29,758 nucleotides of DNA from Candidatus Saccharibacteria bacterium UBA3749 (GCA_002371235.1 DFGN01000027.1:892-30649), one strand, 5' to 3'. Numbered from the stretch's first letter, positions 7,024 to 15,354 are shown. Numbers and translations: made by a program. The notes: generated from the sequence alone by a model not told the origin.

Positions 7024-7647
7024 ATGGAAGAAAAAATCACAGCCATCAAAGAATGGCTCGGCACCGGCTCAATCAATATTTTTGGACTACCAATGTCCGG
7101 CAAAGATACTCAAGGTATTAAGCTGGCTGAATTGCTAGATGCTAAATTTATATCATCTGGTATGATTATCCGTGCCATGGAGAAAAAGACCAACAACAAA
7201 TATACTAAACAGGGCGAGCTAATCCCAACTAACGTATTCTATGAATGGGTTTTACCTTACCTCGAACGTCGCGATCTTTTCGAGTATCCACTCGTTTTAT
7301 CATCAATCGGGAGATGGAAAGGCGAAGAAGATCAAGTTATTTCAGTTGCAAAAGGTGCCGGCCACGAAATTAAGGCCGCCATCGTCTTAAACATTTCCGA
7401 AGCCGACGTCGAGCAACGTTTCAAAGCAGCCAAAATTCTAGCCGACCGCGGAAATCGCGATGACGATAAGAATCTAGACATTTTCCGCGTCCGTATTAAA
7501 GAGTTTCGCGATAAAACGCTTCCCGTCATTCAGCACTACAAGACTCTTGGATTATTAATCGAAGTCAACGGCGATCAGTCACGAGAGGGTGTTCTTAGTG
7601 AAATCGTCGAAAAACTTTACCACAAAGCTTCCCAATCTCAGTCCTAA
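7024..7647 (+). CDS. Adenylate kinase-like nucleoside monophosphate kinase, divergent
   Basis: The 207 residues follow the adenylate kinase plan. The P-loop is GLPMSGKDTQ (21-30, where family members read GxPGSGKGTQ). The AMP-site block ISSGMIIRA corresponds to ISTGDLLRA, then GELIPTNVF, and a degenerate LSSIGRWKGEED in place of GFPRTxxQ. The end keeps RNRDDDKNLDIFRVRIKEFRDKTLPVIQHY like the RxDD...Y..T.P...YY region. It should transfer phosphate between ATP and a nucleoside monophosphate, but the altered P-loop and lid (no zinc cysteines) make the substrate uncertain. The start is fixed by the promoter 6 bases upstream. Its 3' end overlaps the convergent surface-protein gene by 53 bases. Confidence 0.8.
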   Translation: MEEKITAIKEWLGTGSINIFGLPMSGKDTQGIKLAELLDAKFISSGMIIRAMEKKTNNKYTKQGELIPTNVFYEWVLPYLERRDLFEYPLVLSSIGRWKGEEDQVISVAKGAGHEIKAAIVLNISEADVEQRFKAAKILADRGNRDDDKNLDIFRVRIKEFRDKTLPVIQHYKTLGLLIEVNGDQSREGVLSEIVEKLYHKASQSQS

Positions 7648-9121
7648 ATCCATACAATAGTATAACTATTCCTACTAGACCAACTCCAATCACCGCATAA
7701 AGAGCTGTAAAAGAAGATTTCTCCTCAAATTCTTCTGGCTCTATTTTGTATTCAATCCCATCATTTTCGACTATCTTGCGACATCTTCCCGTCTCAGGAT
7801 TAAGATAATAGCCATCCTTACATGTTTTCTCTTCTTCTGTCACTATTTTTCGACAACGTCCAGTTAATACATTAAGATACTGACCTTCGGGACAAATCTT
7901 TTCCGAAACAGTAGTCACCTTCACGCAATTTCCTGTCGCTTCATTAATAACTTTACCCTCTTCACAGGTTTTGAATTCTTGATAAATATTCGGCATCCCA
8001 GCCGTCGGCAGATAAGTTGTTTTCCATATTTCATCACCGATTTCATTATAGCCAATCAACGCATATGAAGTTCCCTTTTTTTGGCCATTCGGATAAAACA
8101 TTTCATCTACCTTAGTCCCATCTACATCATATAACTCCACTAAATTTCCATTTGTTGGATTCTTAGTAAAACCAAACTCTACCGGACGATAAGCCATGTA
8201 TTCATCCGCCCTCACAATACCTTCCAGAACATAACTCTTATTCTTATATTTTATAAAACAACCATTTAATAAAACTTGTTCTGTCGACAAATTATGAATC
8301 TCTATAAATTGCTCCGACTTGCTATTTTCATAATAACTCAGTATTTCTGTAAACTCCAATTTGGCACATTGTGGCTCAATCACTACATCTTTTACGTCAT
8401 CTGCGCCATCGATACTATTCTTATCGTTACTGTCTATACTACTGGAACCATCAATGCCACTGGTGCCTTCATTACCCTCAACAACCTCAATGCTTTCTAT
8501 CTTCTCAGTGTTTTCGGTAGCACTACTATCTTCCGTTTTTTCATTAGTCTCCTCGACAAGATAACTATCCGGCTCATATTTTACCTCATATGAATCCAGC
8601 TCCATATGTTCAAATAGTAACGTCTCAGCATCACGAACCAGAACCGTCGGTTTCGCCGAACTAAAACTCTTATAACAACCCTCGTCACCATTCCAGCACA
8701 CACTGTCAATCACCTCTTCATTCCTTTTTAAATCAATTCCACCCTTAAATGCTATAGTCTTACTATATGTCGAGGCAGCTAGCTCACTATTAGGTGAGCT
8801 AGCCAAGCGAAGGAGGATTGACTCGCCAGTTATCCAACTGCTCTCGGGAAACTCAAACAACACTGAGTAATTCCCGCTTGAATTAGTATAGCCTACAGTG
8901 GCTCCGGCGAGCGAAATCATCCTGTCGGAGTTTCCTCGAGCGATCTCAATCACCTCTCCGACATTCCCCATCCCATCAACGGTATAACCAGGGTTAACCG
9001 CTTTAATATATATTTCTGGCAAGACCTCATTATCTTCTTCTATGTCATTCGCCATCACAGACGAAACTTCTATAGAACCGAATAACAAGATCGCAAGCAA
9101 TATCATCAAACATTTTTTCAT
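7595..9121 (-). CDS. Surface-anchored protein with lamin-tail-like domains and three 24-residue Cys repeats
   Basis: 508 residues, exported. A signal peptide is clear (MKKCLMILLAILLFGSIEVSSVMA). Residues about 30-200 and 255-385 each resemble a lamin-tail beta domain (EIARGNSDRMISLAGATVGY; FIEIHNLSTEQVLLNGCFI, then the DxxGxxVD-type strand). A Ser/Glu/Asp-rich linker separates them. Residues 384-455 hold three tandem 24-residue repeats of the pattern C-x2-G-x3-N-x3-TG-x-C-x-K. A transmembrane helix (about 473-492) and a short basic cytoplasmic tail end the protein. It is likely displayed on the cell surface; adhesion to a host cell is only a guess. A weak extended -10 (TGGTAGTTT) lies 6 bases before the ATG. 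Confidence 0.85.
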   Translation of the reverse strand: MKKCLMILLAILLFGSIEVSSVMANDIEEDNEVLPEIYIKAVNPGYTVDGMGNVGEVIEIARGNSDRMISLAGATVGYTNSSGNYSVLFEFPESSWITGESILLRLASSPNSELAASTYSKTIAFKGGIDLKRNEEVIDSVCWNGDEGCYKSFSSAKPTVLVRDAETLLFEHMELDSYEVKYEPDSYLVEETNEKTEDSSATENTEKIESIEVVEGNEGTSGIDGSSSIDSNDKNSIDGADDVKDVVIEPQCAKLEFTEILSYYENSKSEQFIEIHNLSTEQVLLNGCFIKYKNKSYVLEGIVRADEYMAYRPVEFGFTKNPTNGNLVELYDVDGTKVDEMFYPNGQKKGTSYALIGYNEIGDEIWKTTYLPTAGMPNIYQEFKTCEEGKVINEATGNCVKVTTVSEKICPEGQYLNVLTGRCRKIVTEEEKTCKDGYYLNPETGRCRKIVENDGIEYKIEPEEFEEKSSFTALYAVIGVGLVGIVILLYGFRTEIGKLCGKVFRRFH

Positions 9122-9165
9122 GACGCCAAACTACCATGGCACATTTGGAAAATCAACCCTATTCA

Positions 9166-9174
9166 TGGTAAAAT
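9166..9174 (+). promoter_or_regulatory. Extended -10 promoter of the flavoprotein operon
   Basis: TGGTAAAAT ends 6 bases before the ATG at 9181, predicting a leaderless start for the three-gene operon 9181-11499. Confidence 0.6.
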
Positions 9175-9180
9175 CAAAGC

Positions 9181-9882
9181 ATGAGCATTCTCACCTCTCT
9201 GACAATTATAGCTATAGCCTTATTAATCATTGTTTTTATGTATTTCATGCCTGGAGTTTTTGCACTTTTTTATCATTATTGTCATGGTAAATATAGTAAA
9301 ACCAAAACAAAACGCCTCGCCAATGCCTTTATTTTGGGTGTTTTTACAATCTCTCTCTGCCTACTGTTACTAATACTTAGTTCCACTTTCATCTTCAATA
9401 CATACTTCAAAAAAGCGGCTACTAACTATTTCGTCTGGGCGACCACTGGCCTTCTTCTTGCACTTGCAGTATCAACTATCTTTTTCTATTTTCGACAAGG
9501 TGACGGCACAGAATTATTCATCTCAAGAAAAACCGCAGACAGGTATCTTACTCACATCAAAACTATCAAAGACACTTCTGACGCCTTTTGTCTTGGCATT
9601 GTTTCTATTATTCCTGAATTATTATTTACCTTACCACTATATATTATAGTATGCTACGAGATAACCAGAATAAACAACTTATATCCAGCCGGTATATTTC
9701 TTTTAGTCCCCTGTATCATCACACCGACCATACCACTCGTCATTTTGCAAACACGATTTAAGTGCGGCCAAAATTTAGCTAACATCCAACGCTCACGCGT
9801 TCACAACAAGCTCTTCACTCGCATTGTCATGAGTATTAGCTACTTAGTTTTGGCAGTTTTAATCATTTCTCTAAGAGGTTAG
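9181..9882 (+). CDS. Polytopic membrane protein, first gene of flavoprotein operon
   Basis: 233 residues with about six hydrophobic segments (near 2-22, 48-70, 83-105, 136-160, 165-188, 211-231). I do not recognise the family. The loop around 107-135 is hydrophilic and charged and is probably cytoplasmic. Cysteines are few and not paired in CxxC motifs, so there is no sign of a thiol relay, and no haem-binding CxxCH is present. It is followed after 1 base by the 80-residue gene and then, 2 bases later, by the flavoprotein, so the three products are made together. A membrane partner for the flavoprotein is a reasonable but unproven idea. Confidence 0.75.
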   Translation: MSILTSLTIIAIALLIIVFMYFMPGVFALFYHYCHGKYSKTKTKRLANAFILGVFTISLCLLLLILSSTFIFNTYFKKAATNYFVWATTGLLLALAVSTIFFYFRQGDGTELFISRKTADRYLTHIKTIKDTSDAFCLGIVSIIPELLFTLPLYIIVCYEITRINNLYPAGIFLLVPCIITPTIPLVILQTRFKCGQNLANIQRSRVHNKLFTRIVMSISYLVLAVLIISLRG

Positions 9883-9883
9883 T

Positions 9884-10126
9884 ATGAAACAAAATTTTGA
9901 CGAAAACATCATTAGAAAGCAATTAGTTATTGACGCCAAGGGCCTCGATATTCCTAGCGGCGCCGCAGAACTATTCATTAATAAGGTTTTACAAGCCGTA
10001 AAAGCAGCCATTCAATCCAAAACCACTCTCACAAATCATGATTTAAAAAGAATTATTACAAAAGAGCTTCAAAAATACAATTCCGATTTTGCTTATATTT
10101 ATAAAAATCGTGATAAAATAATATAA
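9884..10126 (+). CDS. Small protein, possibly a stand-alone ATP-cone-like domain
   Basis: 80 residues, soluble and mostly helical. The pattern FDENIIRKQL...INKVLQAVKAAIQ...LTNHDLKRIITKELQKYN..FAYIYKNRDK resembles the second half of ATP-cone domains (NrdR and ribonucleotide reductase type), which end in a V...L...D..AY..Y..Y pattern. The Lys-Arg N-terminal strand of the cone and the zinc ribbon of NrdR are absent, so this is a weak call. It sits 1 base after the membrane protein and 2 bases before the flavoprotein, so it is translationally linked to both. A nucleotide-sensing accessory role is conceivable only by that context. Confidence 0.6.
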   Translation: MKQNFDENIIRKQLVIDAKGLDIPSGAAELFINKVLQAVKAAIQSKTTLTNHDLKRIITKELQKYNSDFAYIYKNRDKII

Positions 10127-10128
10127 GA

Positions 10129-11499
10129 ATGGGCAAGAAATACGATTTTAAATACATTATTATAGGAAGCGGGCCAGCGGGCCTTGCCGCAGCGCTCACC
10201 TTATCCAAATCTAAGAAACGCATCGCTATCGTCGAAAGCCGCTTCTTGGGTGGTTCCAACATAAACACAAGAGATATTCCATATCAAATTGCACTTAAGT
10301 ACTCTCATTTATATCATCAAGTTCTAGCTGCACCAGAATTTCGCAATAACGATCCAAGTGTTAGCTTTCCAAACGCCGTCGCACATCAACTCAAGGCTAT
10401 CATCGCCGCTAGCGACCTAAACAAATCCCTCATCAAAAAATCCGGCATCGTCACACTAGAAGGCACCGCACATTTTATAGATAATCACACTATCGCCATA
10501 GGTAATAAACAATTTACCTCTGCCGAGTTTATTTTAGCCACCGGCTCCAGCCTGAAACATAGCGAAATCTCTGGCACCGAACATGTCAATTATTTAACTC
10601 CAGAAACCGCACTCAAGGTTCGTCGTACGCCAAAAGCCGTCCTTATTGTTGGTGGTGGTTCCACTGGTTGCGAAATCGCTAGCTACTTTGCCGAACTAGG
10701 AACCAAGGTCCTCATCATGGAGACCGCCGAGCGCATCCTCCCTCGCGAAGATAAAGAAGTTGGCGAAACAATTAGTAATTATCTCACCAAAGAGCTCGGC
10801 GTCATGGTTCTACCAAATTGTAAAGTTGTAGCCCTGGAACAAGATTCATCTAGTAAACATGTCATTTTCCACAATGGCCGAAGCGAAAAGATGGTCCGCG
10901 TCGACTGTGTCGTACTTGCTACCGGCAGCCAACCACTATTAGACTACGGTCTTGAAAATGCAGGCATCAAATATAAGAATACTGGCATTCTTATTGATAA
11001 ATCTTTCCGTACTTCAGCCAAAAACATCTACGCCATTGGAGACTGCATTGGCGGCGATTCATCCACTGAACGCGCCGAATACGAAGGAACACTTCTTGCC
11101 ACTAATCTCCTTAACAAAGCCAAAAACATACCAAATTACAACGGCTTTGCTAGAATTGTTAACACTTATCAACAAGTTGCCGTTGTTGGTCTAAACGAAG
11201 ACGATCTCCTGAAGCGTGATCGAAGATATAAGAAGATAACCATCCCAATCAAAGATTCCATAGCTGGAATTGCCGATGATAATACCTACGGCTTTATCAA
11301 ACTACTTGCCGACAAATCCAATCATCTCATTGGAGCTACAATTATAGCTCCAAACTCCAGCCAGATGATTAGTGAATTATCCCTGGCTGTTCGCCATAAT
11401 GTTAGTTTACTTGAAATTGCCAGTACTCCACATGTAGCAAATAGCTATAGTAATCTAATCAAACTTGCCGCCAAGCAACTCATCGACAAGAAAAAATAG
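10129..11499 (+). CDS. Class I pyridine nucleotide-disulfide oxidoreductase family flavoprotein lacking both redox cysteines
   Basis: 456 residues with the full fold of dihydrolipoamide dehydrogenase, mercuric reductase and glutathione reductase. The FAD site is IIGSGPAGLAAA (11-22), the second dinucleotide site VLIVGGGSTGCEIA, and the second FAD contact NIYAIGDCIGG. Family members read GGTCxNxGCxPSK at the active site; here it is GGSNINTRDIPYQ (41-53), so the two cysteines are N44 and D49. The C-terminal HxHPTxxE region reads TPHVANSYS and lacks the Glu. It can probably bind FAD and NAD(P)H but cannot perform disulfide exchange. Possible roles: diaphorase or quinone reductase, or a redox sensor. 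Last gene of a tight three-gene operon. Confidence 0.9.
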   Translation: MGKKYDFKYIIIGSGPAGLAAALTLSKSKKRIAIVESRFLGGSNINTRDIPYQIALKYSHLYHQVLAAPEFRNNDPSVSFPNAVAHQLKAIIAASDLNKSLIKKSGIVTLEGTAHFIDNHTIAIGNKQFTSAEFILATGSSLKHSEISGTEHVNYLTPETALKVRRTPKAVLIVGGGSTGCEIASYFAELGTKVLIMETAERILPREDKEVGETISNYLTKELGVMVLPNCKVVALEQDSSSKHVIFHNGRSEKMVRVDCVVLATGSQPLLDYGLENAGIKYKNTGILIDKSFRTSAKNIYAIGDCIGGDSSTERAEYEGTLLATNLLNKAKNIPNYNGFARIVNTYQQVAVVGLNEDDLLKRDRRYKKITIPIKDSIAGIADDNTYGFIKLLADKSNHLIGATIIAPNSSQMISELSLAVRHNVSLLEIASTPHVANSYSNLIKLAAKQLIDKKK

Positions 11500-11514
11500 C
11501 TCACTTTGCACCAT

Positions 11515-11540
11515 CGATACTCCTTATCGTCAGGTTTTTT
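11515..11540 (+). terminator. Weak terminator after the flavoprotein operon
   Basis: CGATA, five-base loop, TATCG, then TCAGG and six T. The stem is short and the T-run is not immediately adjacent. Confidence 0.35.
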
Positions 11541-11561
11541 GTACTAAAAAAGTACGGCATC

Positions 11562-11579
11562 AAAAAAAGCCGCCACGGC
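11562..11579 (-). terminator. Terminator of the initiator tRNA gene
   Basis: On the minus strand GCCG, TGG loop, CGGC is followed by seven T. It lies 18 bases after the tRNA 3' end. Confidence 0.7.
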
Positions 11580-11596
11580 GACATAATACATATTCA

Positions 11597-11673
11597 TGGT
11601 GGCGGGGGTTGGATTTGAACCAACGACCTTTTGGTTATGAGCCAAACGAGCTACCAGACTGCTCTACCCCGCG
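11597..11673 (-). tRNA. Initiator tRNA-fMet (CAT)
   Basis: 77 nt with encoded CCA. It starts CGCGGGG, has D-arm GAGC/GCTC with the initiator-type A11:T24 pair, anticodon loop CTCATAA, and T-arm GTTGG/CCAAC. The first base is unpaired: C1 faces C72 (E. coli has C1:A72), which is the initiator hallmark that blocks EF-Tu. The anticodon stem is TTTGG/CCAAA, so only two G:C pairs sit next to the loop and the third is U29:A41, unlike the classical three. Confidence 0.93.
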
Positions 11674-11710
11674 ATGAATACATACATTATACTCAAATTT
11701 AGTATTATTG

Positions 11711-13045
11711 TCAACATCCTCTCTCTGGGAAGTTCCATTCACAAATAACTTTAAGATCTTTTTTAAGTAGCGAATCTCCACTGTTTCCTAAAAGCTGAAT
11801 TGCATATAATGGATAGGGGAAATATGCACTCTCTGACTCTAATCTAGTTTCAATTCTTCGATACAAGTCATTCGCGCGTCCAGTCGAATCCACATCTACT
11901 TGTACATTATCAAGCTCCGCCCGATCGGATCTTTCAATTTCCTCCGTCCCATCATCTGCTATTACATTTTTTTCATTACACAGGTTATCACAAATAAACT
12001 CTAGCTCAAAATCAGTATTTGGTCGTCCATACGGCAACGAAACAGCAACCATAAACGTCTCATCATTGCGCGTACCGCCGACTGGTTTTGGCAACATCAG
12101 AGTTGCAGTGCAAGCATATGGCCCATCCATTTCATTTGAACAGTAAACAACACTTGGCAAATTTTTAGATGTCTTGTCGTTCGATTTTATAAAGGCACTT
12201 GCCGGCACAATGTTTTCTACACCATTATATACACCATTATAATTCGTCCCAACCACTGCTGCTTTAGCAGCATCATTGGAAGGAACCAAGAATACGGTAC
12301 CACGATTAGTCGTATCACCTATGCTTGTTGTAAAATCATCAAAGCCAAAGCTATTACCTGTTTGTATCAGCTGAAACGATATCGTCGGTGGACTCGCTGC
12401 TTTTTGTGATGTCAGTCCGGGAAAAGTCACACCAGAGCTACTCCTAAAATTAGTAAAGTTCAGTTTCCCACCATAAGTATCATTATTTATATCGGAATAC
12501 CAACTTATTTTAATTGCTTTTATCTCATCGGCATTCACATCGTTAAAGTTTATCTTGATTAAGCGCATTTGTGTGCTTTCGGACAAAGTGGCGCGATAAT
12601 TAGCAAGAAGTGTATCCATTTTTACACAAGTATATGCCTGCATCATATTATTAGCCGTGTTTGTCTCCTGAATCATTACCTCACTACCCACTTCAAACTT
12701 TCCAATCCTACCCAGAATGTGTGCTACCATATCACAATCAGGATGCTTAGTAAAATACACAATATCCTGACATGTGAGTTCTGACCCAATCGTCAACTCA
12801 TCTGGATAAGTCTCATTATTCTTAATACAATTCATATAGTTACTAAAGGCAATTTTCGCATCTTCAATGCCAGCCACAGCAGAATCATAAGCTGATTGCG
12901 ACAAATCGTCGTTTATAGTTCGTGCAATTTCCGAAATAATAATAGTTGCAAAACTCGCCGCAATAATAACTAGAACTAACGTCGAAAAAACCACAACATA
13001 AAACGAAGCTGCACCTTTTTTGAATAGTTTTCTATCTTTTTTCAT
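11711..13045 (-). CDS. PilX-like minor pilin or pilus-associated protein
   Basis: 444 residues from the chosen start (MKKDRKLF). A single N-terminal hydrophobic helix follows a basic stretch: GAASFYVVVFSTLVLVIIAA, then an amphipathic segment with Asp, Ser and Ala (SQSAYDSAVAGIEDAK) as in PilX-type proteins, which lack the GFTLIE motif. The remainder is a large, beta-rich exported domain with about ten cysteines, which would need oxidation by a DsbA-like enzyme. A longer frame starts 12 bases upstream, but the ATG at 13045 has GGAG 7 bases before it and starts just after the previous stop codon, so I prefer it. Last gene of the pilin operon. Confidence 0.8.
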   Translation of the reverse strand: MKKDRKLFKKGAASFYVVVFSTLVLVIIAASFATIIISEIARTINDDLSQSAYDSAVAGIEDAKIAFSNYMNCIKNNETYPDELTIGSELTCQDIVYFTKHPDCDMVAHILGRIGKFEVGSEVMIQETNTANNMMQAYTCVKMDTLLANYRATLSESTQMRLIKINFNDVNADEIKAIKISWYSDINNDTYGGKLNFTNFRSSSGVTFPGLTSQKAASPPTISFQLIQTGNSFGFDDFTTSIGDTTNRGTVFLVPSNDAAKAAVVGTNYNGVYNGVENIVPASAFIKSNDKTSKNLPSVVYCSNEMDGPYACTATLMLPKPVGGTRNDETFMVAVSLPYGRPNTDFELEFICDNLCNEKNVIADDGTEEIERSDRAELDNVQVDVDSTGRANDLYRRIETRLESESAYFPYPLYAIQLLGNSGDSLLKKDLKVICEWNFPERGC

Positions 13046-13046
13046 A

Positions 13047-14012
13047 TTAAACTCCATTCGCCTGAACGGCTATATTAAACTTGTTAATCGCACAATAATC
13101 AAAGTTTTCAATCGTATACTCATCTGGCGTCGCACAGAAATTACCAGAAGCTTTTATATTAATTCCACCCTGAACTGTTCCCAGGATAAACGACATCGAA
13201 TATAGCTGCGCAGTATTTGCACTGTTATGGGCTGGAGCTACTGTAGTAATATCATATATTGCTAGATTATTACTTTTACTAGCCGATAAAGGCTCCACGA
13301 TTTCATCAAAAATCACATCATCATCCTCTCCGCTAATATCAAATAAATGCCCACCACCAAGAATGTTTGCAGAAGACGTCATATTATTCACGCTCCTCAC
13401 AATATACCTATTACCAGAACCATAGTTTACTGCCGAAATGCAGACTGCCCTATTTCGATCAGTTACTTTTATTAATCTAAAACCACTCGCCGTAGCAACT
13501 GTACCACTCTCGCCTTCCTTATATTTAAGCTCTGCCGCTGTAACGCCATCTATCTTGTAATTGTCATCAAAGAAATACCCTGAATTCCAGATATAAGAAT
13601 AACTCCCAGTGCAGAACGCACCAAACACTGGAGCATTATATATTTTCTTTTGGTTCGTCGTACCATTGCCAATTGTAACAGTTGCAAAACGCATTACCGA
13701 AACAAAATTATTTGCTCCATCCGACATACAACTATTATACTGGCTCGAACCAACTGTATAAAGCCTCGTACATAAATCAGTCACCGATCTCGCAGGGGAA
13801 CTCTTAATTGTCGCACGAAAATCATCCGCCAAATCCATCCCAATCGTGTTGACCTGATTCAGTATAATTCCCCGTCTATATGAGGCAATCACATTAATGA
13901 TAATCATCGTAATCGTAAGCGAAAGAATCGCAATAAAAACAATTGAAAACGATAATTCAATTAGCGTAAATCCAGATTTTGAATTCGCGGGTTTTTTCTT
14001 GTTAGCCTCCAT
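13047..14012 (-). CDS. Type IV prepilin-like protein
   Basis: 321 residues. The class III signal sequence is explicit: a basic leader (MEANKKKPANSKS), then G, then FTLIELSFSIVFIAILSLTI, with the Glu at +5 required for pilin assembly. Cleavage by a PilD-type peptidase before F is expected; no peptidase gene is in the window. The rest is a large globular domain with several cysteines. The frame can be extended by five codons, but the ATG at 14012 has GAGG five bases upstream and lies 2 bases after the stop of the preceding gene. Size well above major pilins (about 150) suggests a minor pilin. Confidence 0.87.
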   Translation of the reverse strand: MEANKKKPANSKSGFTLIELSFSIVFIAILSLTITMIIINVIASYRRGIILNQVNTIGMDLADDFRATIKSSPARSVTDLCTRLYTVGSSQYNSCMSDGANNFVSVMRFATVTIGNGTTNQKKIYNAPVFGAFCTGSYSYIWNSGYFFDDNYKIDGVTAAELKYKEGESGTVATASGFRLIKVTDRNRAVCISAVNYGSGNRYIVRSVNNMTSSANILGGGHLFDISGEDDDVIFDEIVEPLSASKSNNLAIYDITTVAPAHNSANTAQLYSMSFILGTVQGGINIKASGNFCATPDEYTIENFDYCAINKFNIAVQANGV

Positions 14013-14014
14013 CC

Positions 14015-14839
14015 TCACCTCACACATTTACTCTCATCATCTGGAACTATCTCAACACCAGACGCGTTTCTTGATCCACTAATTATTCTTACATTTCGTC
14101 GCAAAGCCCCCTCATCATCACTATATGGATTAATACAAAAGTTTACTTCTGTCCTTTCAAAATGCGGCACGTGCGACCCGTCCAAAAAACCAGAACTTCT
14201 TAAAATATTGTAACCTTCGCTCCCGCCAACTGCGCTATTAGCTGTAAACATCAGATGATTAACTTCTATTGTTTCGCCCTCTAACGCATATGTATAAACC
14301 ACACCAGAAGACGGATTTCTGACGATTAATAACGCGCCTACAAACGGTTCATAGCTGTCCGCTTTCTGTATCGAAGCAGACCATTTTGGAGAGTACGTCT
14401 GACTTATGCCAGCTGGAACTAGCCTGCCACCACCACTCTCATTGGCTTCATAAAAAACAACGTCTGCATTTAAATCCGACAAAGATTGTAAAACACTTCC
14501 CGCTCCAGTATCGCCAATATCGCCTATCACACTATATGTAAATACGGGACTTTCTTCACCTTCCTCCAATTCCTCACCATTCTGTTTATACTGCTGCCCA
14601 AACGTCACTAGCCTTCCATAAATTGCTTTTTCCGATCTGCCGCCACCAAGACTCTGCACGTTCGTTACTTCACCGTATACACTTCTTAAAAATTCCGCAA
14701 AATTCTGTACCGAATCATTAAATCTTTGCTGATATATAGAATTCTGCACTCCAATTGTCACACCAATAAATAGTATACCCGTAATCGCTAAAAACAAACT
14801 TACCTCAACTAGAGTAAAACCATTTCGCATTCTTCTCAT
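14015..14839 (-). CDS. Type IV prepilin-like protein, first gene of pilin operon
   Basis: 274 residues with a very short leader (MRRMRN), then G and FTLVEVSLFLAITGILFI, a typical prepilin N-terminus with Glu at +5. The following segment (GVQNSIYQQRFNDSVQNFAEFLRSVYGEV) continues as the amphipathic pilin helix. The remainder is a large beta-rich domain of unknown type ending in DDESKCVR. The gene begins a three-gene run of pilin-type proteins with gaps of 2 and 1 bases. TGCTATAAT lies 7 bases before the ATG, so the operon seems to have its own leaderless promoter although the FtsB-like gene is only 29 bases upstream. Confidence 0.87.
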   Translation of the reverse strand: MRRMRNGFTLVEVSLFLAITGILFIGVTIGVQNSIYQQRFNDSVQNFAEFLRSVYGEVTNVQSLGGGRSEKAIYGRLVTFGQQYKQNGEELEEGEESPVFTYSVIGDIGDTGAGSVLQSLSDLNADVVFYEANESGGGRLVPAGISQTYSPKWSASIQKADSYEPFVGALLIVRNPSSGVVYTYALEGETIEVNHLMFTANSAVGGSEGYNILRSSGFLDGSHVPHFERTEVNFCINPYSDDEGALRRNVRIISGSRNASGVEIVPDDESKCVR

Positions 14840-14846
14840 ATTAACA

Positions 14847-14855
14847 ATTATAGCA
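14847..14855 (-). promoter_or_regulatory. Extended -10 promoter of the pilin operon
   Basis: TGCTATAAT on the minus strand, 7 bases from the ATG at 14839. Confidence 0.7.
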
Positions 14856-14868
14856 TAATCATTTTAAA

Positions 14869-15297
14869 TTAGTAATCCGGAAATAAGTATATCATCCATT
14901 TCTCAAAATTTGAAAGTGTTTTTTCCACTACAACCTTTTGCTCTACTCTATGTTTATTTCTAGCCGCATCAGTGTTCTTCGGAAGCACTACCATATTTTC
15001 ACCTGGCAATTGTTTATCTAAATATTTCCTAGCTAGTAATTCCTGATATTCCTCAGTACGATAATAGTCATTTTCAAGTTGACTGGCCTCAGCTTCGATT
15101 TCCAAAAGCTCCAACTGTTTCCTCTCTGCCCCTAGCCTTTCAGATAACTCCCAATTTCTAGACATCGCCATAATTGATTGATACGTAAGTACCAAGCATA
15201 AAACAATCGCAGCTACCAAAAAAACATTCTCCACCGCAAAAAAATCATGCCGCACCTTATAAACAAATCTCCGAACACTGGTTCCCATTCCGCTCAT
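14869..15297 (-). CDS. FtsB/DivIC-like septum formation protein
   Basis: 142 residues with a single transmembrane helix near 22-45 (VENVFLVAAIVLCLVLTYQSIMAM), then a coiled coil (about 52-85, LSERLGAERKQLELLEIEAEASQLENDY) and the short motif YRTEEYQELLARKYLDKQLPGE, which parallels the YYxExxARxxLgLvkPGE region of FtsB/DivIC. The coiled coil lies outside the membrane and in the family pairs with FtsL and FtsQ at the division site. A 40-residue tail extends past the usual end. TGATATAAT lies 6 bases before the ATG, predicting leaderless translation. No other division gene is next to it. Confidence 0.82.
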   Translation of the reverse strand: MSGMGTSVRRFVYKVRHDFFAVENVFLVAAIVLCLVLTYQSIMAMSRNWELSERLGAERKQLELLEIEAEASQLENDYYRTEEYQELLARKYLDKQLPGENMVVLPKNTDAARNKHRVEQKVVVEKTLSNFEKWMIYLFPDY

Positions 15298-15303
15298 AGC
15301 TAT

Positions 15304-15312
15304 ATTATATCA
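15304..15312 (-). promoter_or_regulatory. Extended -10 promoter of the FtsB-like gene
   Basis: TGATATAAT on the minus strand, 6 bases from the ATG at 15297. It is divergent from the tRNA-Ile promoter 23 bases away. Confidence 0.7.
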
Positions 15313-15334
15313 TCAAACTATAATTCGCCAAATA

Positions 15335-15343
15335 TGATATAAT
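15335..15343 (+). promoter_or_regulatory. Extended -10 promoter of tRNA-Ile(UAU)
   Basis: TGATATAAT with 11 bases to the mature tRNA 5' end, so the primary transcript should have a 5' leader of only a few bases. Confidence 0.65.
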
Positions 15344-15354
15344 GAAGAAACTGG

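Noticed and set aside
9884..10126. NrdR repressor
   Set aside because: No zinc ribbon and only half of the ATP-cone pattern; too short for NrdR (about 150 residues).
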